This document shows positions 36,218 to 45,599 of a stretch of DNA of 64,000 nt, in pieces (the first letter of the stretch is position 1; each line of letters begins with the position of its first letter). The notes beneath the pieces were generated by a model. The model made no database searches, was not told where the DNA came from, and saw only the letters and a list, made by a program, of their open reading frames with translations. This DNA comes from Arthrobacter antibioticus (GTDB lineage: Bacteria > Actinomycetota > Actinomycetes > Actinomycetales > Micrococcaceae). The position numbers and the translations under genes were made by a program. The stretch covers positions 609,152 through 673,151 of the forward strand of contig NZ_JASISQ010000001.1 in the NCBI RefSeq assembly GCF_030063205.1. The letters are read 5' to 3'.

Positions 36218-37153
36218 TCAGGCGCGTGGGTGTGCTGTGCGGTAGCTTTCTCTCAGCCGTTCCACCGAGACATGAGTGTATAACTGTGTGGTAGCCAAGG
36301 AGCTGTGCCCCAGAATCTCTTGCACAGCGCGTAGGTCCGCGCCACCGTCCAGGAGATGAGTGGCAGCCGAATGCCGCAAAGTATGAGGCCCGGTTGCAGA
36401 GGTATCACCGAGAGAAGCCAAGTGTTTATCTACCACTGAGCGCACTGTGCGCTGGTCAATACGTCCGCCGCGCTGTCCAAGGAAGAGTGCCTCACCAGCC
36501 TGATGCTTGTGTATTTTGGGCCGGCCGGCGTTCATCCACTGGCTCAGTGCCGTATCCGCTGGCACACCGAAGGGCACAGTTCGCTCTTTGTTACCTTTGC
36601 CCACCACAGTCACAGTGCGCCGCTCTTGATTGATGTCAGTGAGGTTCAAAGTTGTCAGTTCACCGACACGAATTCCGGTTCCGTAGAGAAGTTCAACCAT
36701 TGCAAGATCGCGGAGGGCAACCGGATCCTGCGCCTGGGCCGCCTTGACCATTTCTTCAAGCATCCGCCGTACTTGCTGCTGCTGCAACACAGCCGGCAGG
36801 CTCTTCCCGCGCGCGGGAGCCTTCAACCGCACCGCCGGGTCTACTTCAATGAGCTCCTCCCGCAGCGCCCATGCCGTAAAGCTGCGTGCCGTGGCAGCCC
36901 TCCTAGCCAGTGTTGAACGTGCCAGTCCGGCCTCGCTCTGCTCCCCCAGCCAACGCCGCAGCGAGCCCAAGTCCAACTCCGCCAAAGAAGTGTTGCCCTC
37001 GGCAACGGCGTGAATCAACAATGCGTCAAGGTCCCCGCGGTATGCCCTGATGGTGTGTTCTGAACGGCCCCGTTCCGTGCGTAAGTAGCGCTCAAAGGCG
37101 TTCGCTGCCCCGGCTAGAGCAGGAGGCAGGGAGGAGCGTTCTGTTGAATCCAC
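36218..37153 (-). CDS. xerC: Tyrosine recombinase XerC
   Basis: About 311 aa from the GTG at 37153, the normal size. The catalytic set is GTGIRVGEL (Arg), VVGKGNKERTVP (Lys), HTLRHSAATHLL (His-x-x-Arg), LGHSSLATTQLYTH (His and Tyr). It resolves chromosome dimers at dif with XerD. The frame remains open to 37408, but that stretch is Cys/Pro-rich and unlike the family. Gene order xerC-dprA-comM-yraN is normal for actinobacteria, so it is not an integrase of the nearby element. Confidence 0.9.
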   Translation of the reverse strand: MDSTERSSLPPALAGAANAFERYLRTERGRSEHTIRAYRGDLDALLIHAVAEGNTSLAELDLGSLRRWLGEQSEAGLARSTLARRAATARSFTAWALREELIEVDPAVRLKAPARGKSLPAVLQQQQVRRMLEEMVKAAQAQDPVALRDLAMVELLYGTGIRVGELTTLNLTDINQERRTVTVVGKGNKERTVPFGVPADTALSQWMNAGRPKIHKHQAGEALFLGQRGGRIDQRTVRSVVDKHLASLGDTSATGPHTLRHSAATHLLDGGADLRAVQEILGHSSLATTQLYTHVSVERLRESYRTAHPRA

Positions 37154-37453
37154 ACACTCACTGTGCGCTGAACAACCCCCGGGTTCAAGCTCCCCCGCCG
37201 GTCCATCTGTTTTTGGTTTATCCCAACCCTTTGCTTTCAAGGGTAGACACAGACGCCGACACCGGTGAGAGCTTGGGCAAGGGCGGCCAGTGTTTGGCCA
37301 CCAGTGAACTTTTGGGCTCCCGCCATCATGATGTAGTTCTGCGGCATGGTGATGTACCTCCGAGACAGATGGATGGGAGATGTTCATCCATCTCAGCAAC
37401 GCGCTCATCCTGTGCCCGCGCTGCCGTTAGCCGCTGCAGTTCGCGCACCGAGG

Positions 37454-38725
37454 TCATTGAGCCTGGCGCTTCCAGCCACCTGCCAGTCTTTCTGCCAGCC
37501 CCAATGCCTCAAGTCGGCCCAACCCGGATAAGACTGTGGCAGCGCTGAGCCCCGCAACTACACACAGTTTTTCCAACGTAGTGGCTGCGCGCAACGGCAA
37601 AGCATCCAGAAGCAGCAGGTCTTGAGTGCACAAACCGTCATACAGTGCTTCCTGCACCAGTGGTTCGCTCACAAGGTGTTCCCCCATAACACCCGCCAGT
37701 TCAGCAATATCCGCTGCGTCAGTGACACACACAGCCGAGCCTTCTTTGAGTAACCTGTGGCAACCAGCAGAATTCGCCGAGTATACGGATCCCGGCACCG
37801 CCCCCACAACCCGGCTGAGCGCCTCAGCGTGATGAGCTGTATTCAGCGCACCTGAACGCCATCTGGCCTCCACTACAACGGTGACCCCGCACAAGGCAGC
37901 GATGAGGCGGTTACGTTGCAAGAACCTGTAGCGTGTGGGGTTCGTGCCAGGAGGCACCTCAGCCACGACAAGACCGCGGTCAGCAATGCTCCGCAACAGG
38001 TCCTCATTTCCGGATGGGTAGAATCTGTCCACTCCCCCAGCCATGACAGCGATTGTTGGTGGCTGCTCGTTAGCCGGGTCGTTCTCCACCGTGACGGTTC
38101 GGCCTTCGGTGTGCCTTGTCAGTGGTACCGGCATGGCGGCGCTCAAGGCTCCACGGTGCGCGTGGGCATCGATCCCGTAGGCGCCTCCACTGATAATCGT
38201 AAAATTGCGTTGCACCAGGGAACTGGTAATTTCCGCACTGACATTAGCCCCGTAACTGGTGCTGTCACGGGATCCCACCACCGCGATGCAGCTTGACTGT
38301 GGCGGAATCCTGTTGCCTTTGCCCCTACACCAGAGTGCTATGGGCGCGTTCAGTTCCAAATCTTCTAAAGCTCGTGGCCATTGTGTGTCTTCAGGGATCA
38401 GTAAGTTCCCGCCCAATCGTTGAATGGTGGCTAGGTCCCGTTCCGGCGCAACATCGCCCAGCCGTGGCCGCCAACGCCCCAATGCCTCTGCCAGACCTGT
38501 CCACCGCTCGGTGCCTGCAAAGCCCAGTATTTCAGTGATCTGGCGTTCAACCGCAGAACTCGACCAGGCGCTGGTAGCAATCAAAGCCATCGCCTCTTGT
38601 GGCCCCAGTACCTGGATCAGCGCCAGCCCCGGCAGATCTGAAGGTTCCATCAACCGAGTCAGAGCAGCACGCGCTATGCGCAGTTCAGAATAATCCGGCG
38701 TTCTTTCTGCCTTACTTATATTCAC
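37454..38725 (-). CDS. dprA: DNA-processing protein DprA
   Basis: 423 aa. The Rossmann-like core has VVGSRDSTSYG, IISGGAYGIDAHAHRGAL and MAGGVDRFYPSGN. DprA loads RecA on incoming single-stranded DNA in transformation. A C-terminal winged-helix-like segment (LPLRAATTLEKLCVVAGLS) is present. Its start overlaps the comM stop by four bases, so dprA would normally be translated with comM, which is now split. Confidence 0.93.
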   Translation of the reverse strand: MNISKAERTPDYSELRIARAALTRLMEPSDLPGLALIQVLGPQEAMALIATSAWSSSAVERQITEILGFAGTERWTGLAEALGRWRPRLGDVAPERDLATIQRLGGNLLIPEDTQWPRALEDLELNAPIALWCRGKGNRIPPQSSCIAVVGSRDSTSYGANVSAEITSSLVQRNFTIISGGAYGIDAHAHRGALSAAMPVPLTRHTEGRTVTVENDPANEQPPTIAVMAGGVDRFYPSGNEDLLRSIADRGLVVAEVPPGTNPTRYRFLQRNRLIAALCGVTVVVEARWRSGALNTAHHAEALSRVVGAVPGSVYSANSAGCHRLLKEGSAVCVTDAADIAELAGVMGEHLVSEPLVQEALYDGLCTQDLLLLDALPLRAATTLEKLCVVAGLSAATVLSGLGRLEALGLAERLAGGWKRQAQ

Positions 38726-39330
38726 AATCCCTCACCTCGTTGCCGCAATGTCAACGCCAACCCCACATCATCGCTGCCGGGTCGCTCACGTCCTTGAAGA
38801 TCTGCCACCGTCCACGCCAATCTCAAAACGCGGTCATAACCCCGTGCGCTGAGTACCCCCGTCCCCATCGCCCTGTCCAAAAGCGCTGTGTCATGGCCAC
38901 CCAACCGCAGAGGACCACGCAGCACCCGGCCCGTGAGATCAGCGTTGTGAACCAAGCCCCACTTTTTTAGTCTCTCGCCAGCAATGTCGCGGGCCATCTC
39001 TACCCGTTTTGCCACCTGGGCGCTTGATTCACGCTGTGCAGAATCGGACAGCTGTGAGAGCTGTACCTTATTGACCTGCAGCTGAATGTCCACCCGGTCA
39101 AGCAGAGGACCCGAAAGCCGACCAAAATAGCGCCTACGTGCCATGGGTGTGCATTCGCAATTGATTCCTTTGCCCGTTGCCTTTCCGCAAGGACAGGGGT
39201 TGGCGGCCATGACAAGTTGGAAACGGGCGGGGTAAGATGCCGTTCCGGCGGAGCGATGGAGCACAAGCTCCCCACTTTCCAGAGGCTGCCGCAGTGCATC
39301 CAATACACGTTTATCAAACTCGGGCGCCTC
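38722..39330 (-). pseudogene. comM: ComM (YifB-type AAA ATPase), C-terminal fragment
   Basis: The last 202 codons of comM: EAPEFDKRVLDALRQPLESG, AANPCPCGKATGKG with CxC metal-binding Cys, then LSGPLLDRVDIQLQV and the lid region with a terminal GRERPGSDDVGLAL. ComM is a helicase-like ATPase for branch migration in natural transformation. The fragment begins at the GAG codon of the Walker B motif, where the 17.8-kb element joins. The N-terminal part is at 57137-58086. It lacks Walker A and B, so it cannot hydrolyse ATP. Confidence 0.92.
39326..39330. repeat. Left copy of the 5-bp target duplication of the comM element
   Basis: GCCTC, identical to 57137-57141. Deleting 39331-57136 plus one copy rejoins codons GAT GAG GCG CCC GAG (Asp-Glu-Ala-Pro-Glu) of comM. 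Confidence 0.85.
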
Positions 39331-39371
39331 TACAAATAATATACCTCCCCGTGTTTCCGCGGTTGAGCCGC
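39331..39371. repeat. Left terminal inverted repeat of the comM element
   Basis: Begins TACAAATAATATACC, then GTTTCCG (39353-39359) and GGTTGAGCCGC (39361-39371). The same three blocks occur inverted at 57093-57136. Confidence 0.65.
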
Positions 39372-40003
39372 GTCAGCAGCAATGCTGGCCAAGATCGTTG
39401 TGCTCCTCCGCTATGACCTTAATGGTTGACAGTCTGACGGACCGTAGTGAATCGATATCCAGTCGAGTCCGCATGTCCGACTGAACAAGGAACGAAAACT
39501 TTCGAGGCGAGGTTCGTTGCCCCGAATCCTCGGCTCAATATGTGGGTTTTAGCGCTTCATGCCGGTGTTCTACGAACGCTCAGTGTGTCAGTCCCATAGT
39601 TTGCGGTGTGGTACATCGCATGGGTGCAGGATAACTGTGTGGAGAGTGGAACTGTCCAGCGTGAACTGCTTTAATGTGACGATGCCCTGACCACTTGGAC
39701 TTAGCATTCCAATACCTTCGTCGTTGTACATGAAGACGAACGATTAGTACACCTCAGTCGACCGAAGTACTTACGTTAAGCGTATACATAGTTGGGTACG
39801 ATAGCGCATCTCACAGGCCCCGCTTGGCTCTGTCACGACTTCAACGAGGGATGAAGGTTTTCTGAAAGTCGATGTGCCGCTGGTGAGAGCTGGTGACATT
39901 CGCTGGCGCGCTGTGGCATACACACCTAGCACCAGAGTCTCATCGAGTGGACGGACTCAAGGGGCCGGTACGACTCTGATTGGTTTCCTGTCGGCGAGAT
40001 CAA
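39372..40003. other. Gene-free left arm of the comM element
   Basis: About 630 bp with stops in all frames. I see no gene, RNA fold or IS end. Decayed transposition genes might lie here, but I could not recognise any by translation. Confidence 0.5.
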
Positions 40004-40042
40004 GCGCACCGCTAAAGAGACTGAGGACCCGTAGCGGTGCGC
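40004..40042 (-). terminator. Hairpin downstream of the winged-helix-like gene
   Basis: GCGCACCGCTA (40004-40014) pairs perfectly with TAGCGGTGCGC (40032-40042), 10 bp past the stop of the minus-strand gene at 40053. Confidence 0.65.
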
Positions 40043-40052
40043 ATGACTCTGG

Positions 40053-40997
40053 TTAGCCGAGGGAGGTCATCATTCCTGTGCCCAGAGTGACAAGGGCGTT
40101 CACCAAGCCAGTTGCAGTGCCGGTAACAGCGATGTCTACTACCTTGCTAACGAGCTCCTTCATCTTGCTCTGGCTGGGCACGGGAGCCGCTACCTCTGCC
40201 TCAAGTTGATCAACTAGTTGACCGGCTAGGACTTGCCCATCTTCCGGGAGCCCCAGGAGCGGAACGAGTGACCTGGCGCTTTCAACGAATTGCGTTGTTT
40301 GACTGATCTGCTCGATGGTCAGCGTGTTGGACTGGCTGACATGTGAGCTTCCTGCAGCTACGTTCAACGAATGCGAGTCTTTGATGTTGATGTTGTTGTT
40401 GTGCACGGTTGTTCCTCCATTGCCACTCTGTGCGTTCACAGACTCTCCGCTCTCGACAACTCTGGTGCCCTTGTTTGTGATGTTTGGCCGGGGAATCGGT
40501 CCACCCCACGTTTTAGTTCCCGCGATCAACTCTTCATCATGCAACCAGTTACAAGCACGCTCAAGCTCTGTCTCTGAAAACGGTGTTCCATAGTAGTTTG
40601 CATGGCCACTTTCAAAAAACCGATCGATGACGGGCGAAGAGATACCAGCTAGGTCGCTGTCGTACAGCCAGTGAAGAACCCGGTCTCGCGCAGCCTTCAC
40701 TCGTTCGCGAGGCGAGTCCCTCAATACGCCAAATTCTTCGGCTATGTCGTTGCCAGGCTGAGTCAATACGACTTCATCAATGCCTACGATTGATTTCTCA
40801 AACCAGAGCCAGCCCTTCTCTTGAAGAGTCTCAAAGTCACCCGTCAGTTGTGCAGCATCACGGGTCGTATCTCCTGCATTCTGATAGAACCAGTCAGTTG
40901 AGACTTGATTTCCTTGAGCCCGCTTAGCCAACGCAGCCATTAGCATCAGATGCCGCAGCCCCACCTGTGAGTCGGCCAACACTTGAACATCAACCAT
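40053..40997 (-). CDS. Uncharacterised protein: winged-helix-like N-terminus, Asn/Ser-rich linker, hydrophobic C-terminus
   Basis: 314 aa, no family I can name. Residues 1-165 are helical with winged-helix character (RHLMLMAALAKRAQGNQVST, later a second LERACNWLHDEELI unit). Residues 185-230 are a low-complexity linker with TTVHNNNINIKDSHSLNVAAG, a type of Asn-rich beta linker often seen in bacterial conflict proteins. The last 40 residues (VSKVVDIAVTGTATGLVNAL, then VTLGTGMM) are small and hydrophobic and could enter a membrane. It stands alone at the left end of the element. A sensor-effector protein is a guess from architecture and context. Confidence 0.6.
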   Translation of the reverse strand: MVDVQVLADSQVGLRHLMLMAALAKRAQGNQVSTDWFYQNAGDTTRDAAQLTGDFETLQEKGWLWFEKSIVGIDEVVLTQPGNDIAEEFGVLRDSPRERVKAARDRVLHWLYDSDLAGISSPVIDRFFESGHANYYGTPFSETELERACNWLHDEELIAGTKTWGGPIPRPNITNKGTRVVESGESVNAQSGNGGTTVHNNNINIKDSHSLNVAAGSSHVSQSNTLTIEQISQTTQFVESARSLVPLLGLPEDGQVLAGQLVDQLEAEVAAPVPSQSKMKELVSKVVDIAVTGTATGLVNALVTLGTGMMTSLG

Positions 40998-41236
40998 TTA
41001 GATCCGCACCTGTCCCCTAGACATGAATCGCACTGTTGCGATGCCCTAAGCCTAGACGGAGGCACTGACACTCAAGACTAGAGTCATCTCAGCAGTTGCC
41101 GCCAGCTGGTGGAGGAGCCCGCCAATGTCGGCTTGGGTCATTGGAGCAAAGATGATGGACATGCTCCGACCCTATCCCTATCGGCAGTCACGAAGACTGC
41201 CCCAGATGCGGATCCCTTACCGGGCAGGAAAGGGAT

Positions 41237-41497
41237 TTATGCAAATCCGGCTTCCAAGACCGTCAGGGCACGAAAATAAACAAATTTGCTGACCATTTTC
41301 CCGGACTGAAACCTTTTTTTGGGGGCAGCCAAGGAGAGCCGTTGCTTGAAATACTCGATCATCGCACTCACAAGCGGCTGAGCTTCCGCCCCACGAGCCT
41401 CGTCGTCAAAATCCAAATCTAGACAGAACACCTGACGTACCTCGTATATGTCCGCGACAGGTGCGCACCCTTCCAGCGGAAGCAGCACCCTGAGCAA
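41237..41497 (-). CDS. Small open frame of unknown coding status
   Basis: 86 codons from a TTG, divergent from the large gene at 41554. The product has a mixed acidic and basic composition (FCLDLDFDDEARGAEAQPLV, then FKQRLSLAAPKKRFQSG) and resembles nothing I know. There is no clear ribosome binding site. It may be a fragment of an older gene. Confidence 0.25.
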   Translation of the reverse strand: MLRVLLPLEGCAPVADIYEVRQVFCLDLDFDDEARGAEAQPLVSAMIEYFKQRLSLAAPKKRFQSGKMVSKFVYFRALTVLEAGFA

Positions 41498-41553
41498 GTT
41501 CGTGGCACGCGGTGAAGTCAGGTTCTAGCTGTCAGATAGGGCAGGATAGACGA

Positions 41554-44500
41554 ATGGTTACCCGTATAGAAACCGAGACGTTCATTCGTTTCCAGTTGGA
41601 TCAGCTTGGCGCGCAAAACCGACACCACGAGTTCGAGAACATTTGCTTTCGGATTGCCCAGCGGCGAATCAGCAGCAACATCCTCCCGGCAACCGGACCT
41701 GTCAGCAGCGGCGGGGACCAAGGGCGGGACGGAGAAACGTTCTTCTCTGCCCTGCCCGAAGAACTCCCCAGAGCCGGTGGATTCGTCGGCAGGTCCACTA
41801 CAGAACCCCTAGTCCTTGCCTGCACGATTCAGCGAACCGACCTGAGTTCCAAAGTCAAAGGGGATCTCAAAAAAATCACCTCCCAAGGGCAGCCTGTCGC
41901 CAGGGTCGCCTACTTTCTGACACAAAACCTGCCCGTGAGCACCCGGCACAACCTTCAAGAGTACGCGCGCCAACAGCATGACGTTGATCTTGAGGTCTTT
42001 GACGCAATGGCAATATCAACTCTTTTGGCCGAGCCTGACCTAGTCTGGGTCGCCGAAAAGATGCTCGATCTGCCCTCAAACCTGGTACCGACGAATGCCC
42101 CGGATCTTCCCCAGTGGTACCAAGACCTGCTGCGGCGGATCAGGGAATCTGGTGAACCGCTTACCACCCCGGGCGACTTTGCCGCGGTCAGAACTGGACT
42201 CCGCCACGCTACACAAGACGCTGAGGCCCAGAACGACTTGGCTGAATGGCTTCAATACACGCGCGCCTTCCTAAGTTCAGACCCTGAAAACCTCCAACCC
42301 GCAGACGTACAGATGAAAGCTCGATACGAAATCGTAGTTGCCACTCTTCGCGGGATGGAAACCCTGGCGAATGTGGAAGAGTACATCGATCAGTTCATTG
42401 ACTACGCGGCCGAGAGCTCCGCATCGAGCGACCTTGTCGATGCAAGCGTCCTCATCTCCTATTGGCAAGGAGCCTGGGCGGCTGGGATCGCCACAACCAC
42501 TTCGGAACATCTAATGGCCCAACTACAGCGCATCTTGAATCGTGTCGATGCACTGATAGCTGGCACTGACCGGAGTGTTTACCCGAATGCGACAGCGCAC
42601 CTGCTCGCAGCTCGAGCGCATATCCTGTTCCACCCCGACGTCACCGGCATGACGCGAAATCCAAATGCTCCCGCTAGGACTGCAGATACAGCAGACACGA
42701 CCTTGCAGGAGATCCTCAGTAAGGCGGGATCCGCTGAAGCAGTGAAAATCAGGCTGGACCCGCTGATGATCGCACTCGCAGATCTTGCTGAGCTCCTGCC
42801 CATCGCCCGTACTTTTCCAGTGCAGACAACCTGCGACCTCTTTGAGGCTTACAGCCCAGTTCTTGCAGCACACGAACACTACGAGAAGGTCAGGAATGCA
42901 CTGGATGAGGCGATAGGCTCGATTGAAGGCGACAACGCCGTCGCCGAGCGCTGCAGAAACAGGGCCTTATCCTTTATCAAGTCAGAAAAGCCCCTCCTGG
43001 CTCTCCGGGAGTTTCATAAGGCAAAGATCAACTGGTTCCACGGCGATACGCTTCGTGGCTCAGTTCTGGCTATGCTCATGATCTCCAGCGTTTACTCCAA
43101 CTTGAAGCTCCCCCACGCCGCCAAGAAGTATGCTCTCACTGCCTCCTCTATCGCAATTTCTTCCCCGGATTCAGACGTCATCGATTTGGTCGGCACTAGC
43201 CTGATCCAAGCATTCCAGAATTGCTACTACGCCGGGGCGTGGCTGGACGCCACGGCCTTGAGCCAGCTGGCAATTCAAGCACATGGAATATATGCAGAGG
43301 ATGCCTTCGATCGCGAGAAGCACCCAGATCTAGTCGGCATGGACTTTCACCAGACCATGATCTGCATGGCCGCCAGGAAGTTCAGGCCGGAGCTGGTGGG
43401 AACACTCACAGACCGCCTTGCGGAGACGGACTACGACAAAACGATCTGGCAATTCGTTGACCATTTTGAAGATTCCTTCGCACACGACGAAGTGAGTTTT
43501 ACTAAAGCTTCCGTTGAACAGCTTGGGGGTCGCCCCTATAGCGACACCGGGCCAACGCGTTCATTGAGCTTCTCGGCTCTTGGTACGCACTGGAACATAA
43601 GCTGCCCAAATGACAGAGTATCGGTGCTTGCCGCTGAAAGGTTTGCAGCAGCCGCGCAGATTCTTCTGTGCAAGCTTGCAACGGAGGATCCGGTACTCCT
43701 AGACGAAAGCGTCTCGGTAGAGATCCAACTGGCGGGTTGTGAGTATAAGGAACGAGTGGAGTTCGCACCTGACAACCATCAGCTAAAGGCCCTAGTTACT
43801 CTTCTGCCCTACACGGACCAGTCAGATGCCGAAGTGCTGGAACTTGAGATTGTAGGAGCCGTAGGGCTGCTACTCATGAGGCTGAGCGCTCTATCGCAGG
43901 AAGAAGTCCTAGAGATGCTTGACAGGGCATTTGCCAGGGGTTTTCTCAACCAAATCTCGTTCGGTCGGCCATACGACGAAACAGCAGGACTGCTCGACGA
44001 AGCCCACTACCGCCAGACGGCTAAAGTCGGTCGCCAAGTCATCGGCACCTGCGACTACGCGCCACTCACAAGCATCTCTTTGGAGCAGCCGAAATCCTAC
44101 GGCCCTGGTTTCTCGGAGAGTGAATGGCATCAGATGATCAAAGAACGCTACGAGGTCTCAACTCTCGTAGGATTCACATTGGCCCGAATACTCCGAAACA
44201 ACACATGCCGCAGGATTCTTTCCGAACTCCGGGAAGAGGGCTGGCTGGATTGGCACTTGCTTCTGGCAATATTCAATGTCGCTACCAACTACCGCATACG
44301 GCGTGAGCTCGGCCCAGACAGTTCATCACCCCAGATGCTCCGACAAACTGCTCCGGATTTGGTCCATAAAGGTGAAACGCCAGAATCTCCAAACATCCCC
44401 CTCCACCACTTCTCTAAGGAAAACCTGCGTCAAGCCTTTGACCTCGCGACGCTAAGTGTGGCCAAGCGTCTAGGGCTCCACATCGACCGTGACACTCCAA

Positions 44501-44589
44501 ACATCATCGGAGTTCGGCAATTACTAGATCGAAGATATGGGTTCTTGCAAGACGTCCCGCACACGGACCTTCTGGCATCCCAGTCGTAG
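41554..44589 (+). CDS. Large protein with PD-(D/E)xK-like nuclease N-terminus and helical-repeat body
   Basis: 1011 aa from the ATG at 41554, which follows GCAGGATAGACG; a GTG at 41512 is also open. Residues 10-140 look like a restriction-endonuclease fold: HHEFENICFRIAQRR (helix with Glu), TGPVSSGGDQGRDGETFF (acidic motif), LVLACTIQRTDLSSKVKGDL (core strand with Gln in the second acidic position, then Lys). From about 200 to 1011 the chain is nearly all helix pairs of TPR-like spacing (ALREFHKAKINWF, AAKKYALTASSIA, LDATALSQLAIQAHGIYAED). Defence proteins often join a nuclease to repeats that sense a trigger. The exact family is not recognised, and catalytic competence is unproven because the usual E-x-K is not obvious. 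Confidence 0.65.
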   Translation: MVTRIETETFIRFQLDQLGAQNRHHEFENICFRIAQRRISSNILPATGPVSSGGDQGRDGETFFSALPEELPRAGGFVGRSTTEPLVLACTIQRTDLSSKVKGDLKKITSQGQPVARVAYFLTQNLPVSTRHNLQEYARQQHDVDLEVFDAMAISTLLAEPDLVWVAEKMLDLPSNLVPTNAPDLPQWYQDLLRRIRESGEPLTTPGDFAAVRTGLRHATQDAEAQNDLAEWLQYTRAFLSSDPENLQPADVQMKARYEIVVATLRGMETLANVEEYIDQFIDYAAESSASSDLVDASVLISYWQGAWAAGIATTTSEHLMAQLQRILNRVDALIAGTDRSVYPNATAHLLAARAHILFHPDVTGMTRNPNAPARTADTADTTLQEILSKAGSAEAVKIRLDPLMIALADLAELLPIARTFPVQTTCDLFEAYSPVLAAHEHYEKVRNALDEAIGSIEGDNAVAERCRNRALSFIKSEKPLLALREFHKAKINWFHGDTLRGSVLAMLMISSVYSNLKLPHAAKKYALTASSIAISSPDSDVIDLVGTSLIQAFQNCYYAGAWLDATALSQLAIQAHGIYAEDAFDREKHPDLVGMDFHQTMICMAARKFRPELVGTLTDRLAETDYDKTIWQFVDHFEDSFAHDEVSFTKASVEQLGGRPYSDTGPTRSLSFSALGTHWNISCPNDRVSVLAAERFAAAAQILLCKLATEDPVLLDESVSVEIQLAGCEYKERVEFAPDNHQLKALVTLLPYTDQSDAEVLELEIVGAVGLLLMRLSALSQEEVLEMLDRAFARGFLNQISFGRPYDETAGLLDEAHYRQTAKVGRQVIGTCDYAPLTSISLEQPKSYGPGFSESEWHQMIKERYEVSTLVGFTLARILRNNTCRRILSELREEGWLDWHLLLAIFNVATNYRIRRELGPDSSSPQMLRQTAPDLVHKGETPESPNIPLHHFSKENLRQAFDLATLSVAKRLGLHIDRDTPNIIGVRQLLDRRYGFLQDVPHTDLLASQS

Positions 44590-44879
44590 TCAGAGGTCCT
44601 AGCGCAGTGCGGGCATTCGATGGGTTCCAAGTCGTCAGAGTTGACGGTAACCCGCACTGTTAGATCAGGCCTGTCCCCCGCCCGGCGGTGAGGGAGGGAC
44701 GGGACTGCCCCAGGCGCCGGCGACAGTCGTGCCGTAAGCTGGTCGCTTATCGGCGCGTGTGCGGAAAACTTCGGAAATTTTCGAGATTGCGTGTTTCTGC
44801 AGTTGCCGTATCCCCCTGTACTTGCCCGGGGGGAAAGCCCGGTGAAGGGGTGAAAGGTGCACTCTAAACCATCTCCGGA

Positions 44880-45436
44880 CTCTTTATTGGATACGCCCGC
44901 GTATCCAATAAAGACCAAGAGCTCACGGCCTGAAAGAACTCCTTTCTTACCCTAGGAGTGTCGTCAGGCAAGACCTTCACCGACACGAACAGGACGCGGC
45001 CTGGTCTTAGATAAGCACTGGCCGCCTGTCGGGGCGGAGACACCCTGGTCGTGACCAAGCTCGACCACCCAGCCCTGTCACGGCGCGATGCAAAGGACAT
45101 CGTCGATGGACTCACCCGCCGCGAGGTCAGGCCGAGCATCGGCGGCTCGGTCCACGACCCACCGATCCCGTGGCAGGCTTCTTTTCAATGTTCTGGCTAT
45201 GGTTGCCGAGTTTGAAGCAGACCTGATCCGCGCACGCACTCGTTAAGGGATGGCTGTCGCCAAAGCAAAGTGCAAGCTGCGCGTGAAGCAGCCCAAGATC
45301 TCCAAGGCACAGGAAGCACACTTGCCTTCAGTGCACCGGGCGGGTGAGCGCAACTCTTGAAATTACTGAGCCTTTCGGTGAGGCCCTTTCCACCATCCAG
45401 CGTGCAATCAAACGCGGCGGCCAAGCCGCAGCTTAG
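44880..45436 (+). pseudogene. Serine resolvase/invertase remnant
   Basis: Read across frames, the plus strand gives FIGYARVSNKDQELTA (catalytic Ser in ARVS), GGDTLVVTKLDHPALSRRDA, then NVLAMVAEFEADLIRARTR and a C-terminal helix-turn-helix TIQRAIKRGGQAAA. Frameshifts and stops (for example after QELTA and after GMAVAKAK) break it. It belongs with Tn3-type transposon resolvases. No matching TnpA is present. The first 34 bases of the frame are a perfect palindrome (44881-44914). Confidence 0.8.
44881..44914. repeat. 34-bp perfect palindrome in the resolvase remnant
   Basis: Arms TCTTTATTGGATACGC (44881-44896) and GCGTATCCAATAAAGA (44899-44914) flank CC. Because of it, both strands encode the resolvase opening FIGYA-VSNK. 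Confidence 0.9.
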
Positions 45437-45599
45437 CGCGGCAGGATTGCACCGTCTACGCCGAGATTAACGACGGAACGTTATTAGCTCTAATTACCGG
45501 CCAGGTCTTCCCCAGTCCCCGGTTCAGCGAAGGTCCGAGGAAGCTGCGGTCTGACGAGACAATGATGACACCGCATGTTCGCCGATGTCCGCACCCGAT

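Noticed and set aside
36118-36294. A 58-codon plus-strand frame beginning MTSMSLFFMRFSG
   Set aside because: Its first half is an 8-bp tandem repeat and its second half is antisense to the xerC 3' end.
36218-37153. XerC as the integrase of the neighbouring element
   Set aside because: Gene order xerC-dprA-comM-yraN is the normal chromosomal arrangement, and the element has inverted ends with a 5-bp duplication, not an att-type direct repeat.
44430-44918. A 162-codon minus-strand frame containing a CPHC motif and FIGYAGVSNK
   Set aside because: The resolvase-like opening is a mirror of the 34-bp palindrome, and the rest overlaps the 3' end of the nuclease-like gene on the other strand.
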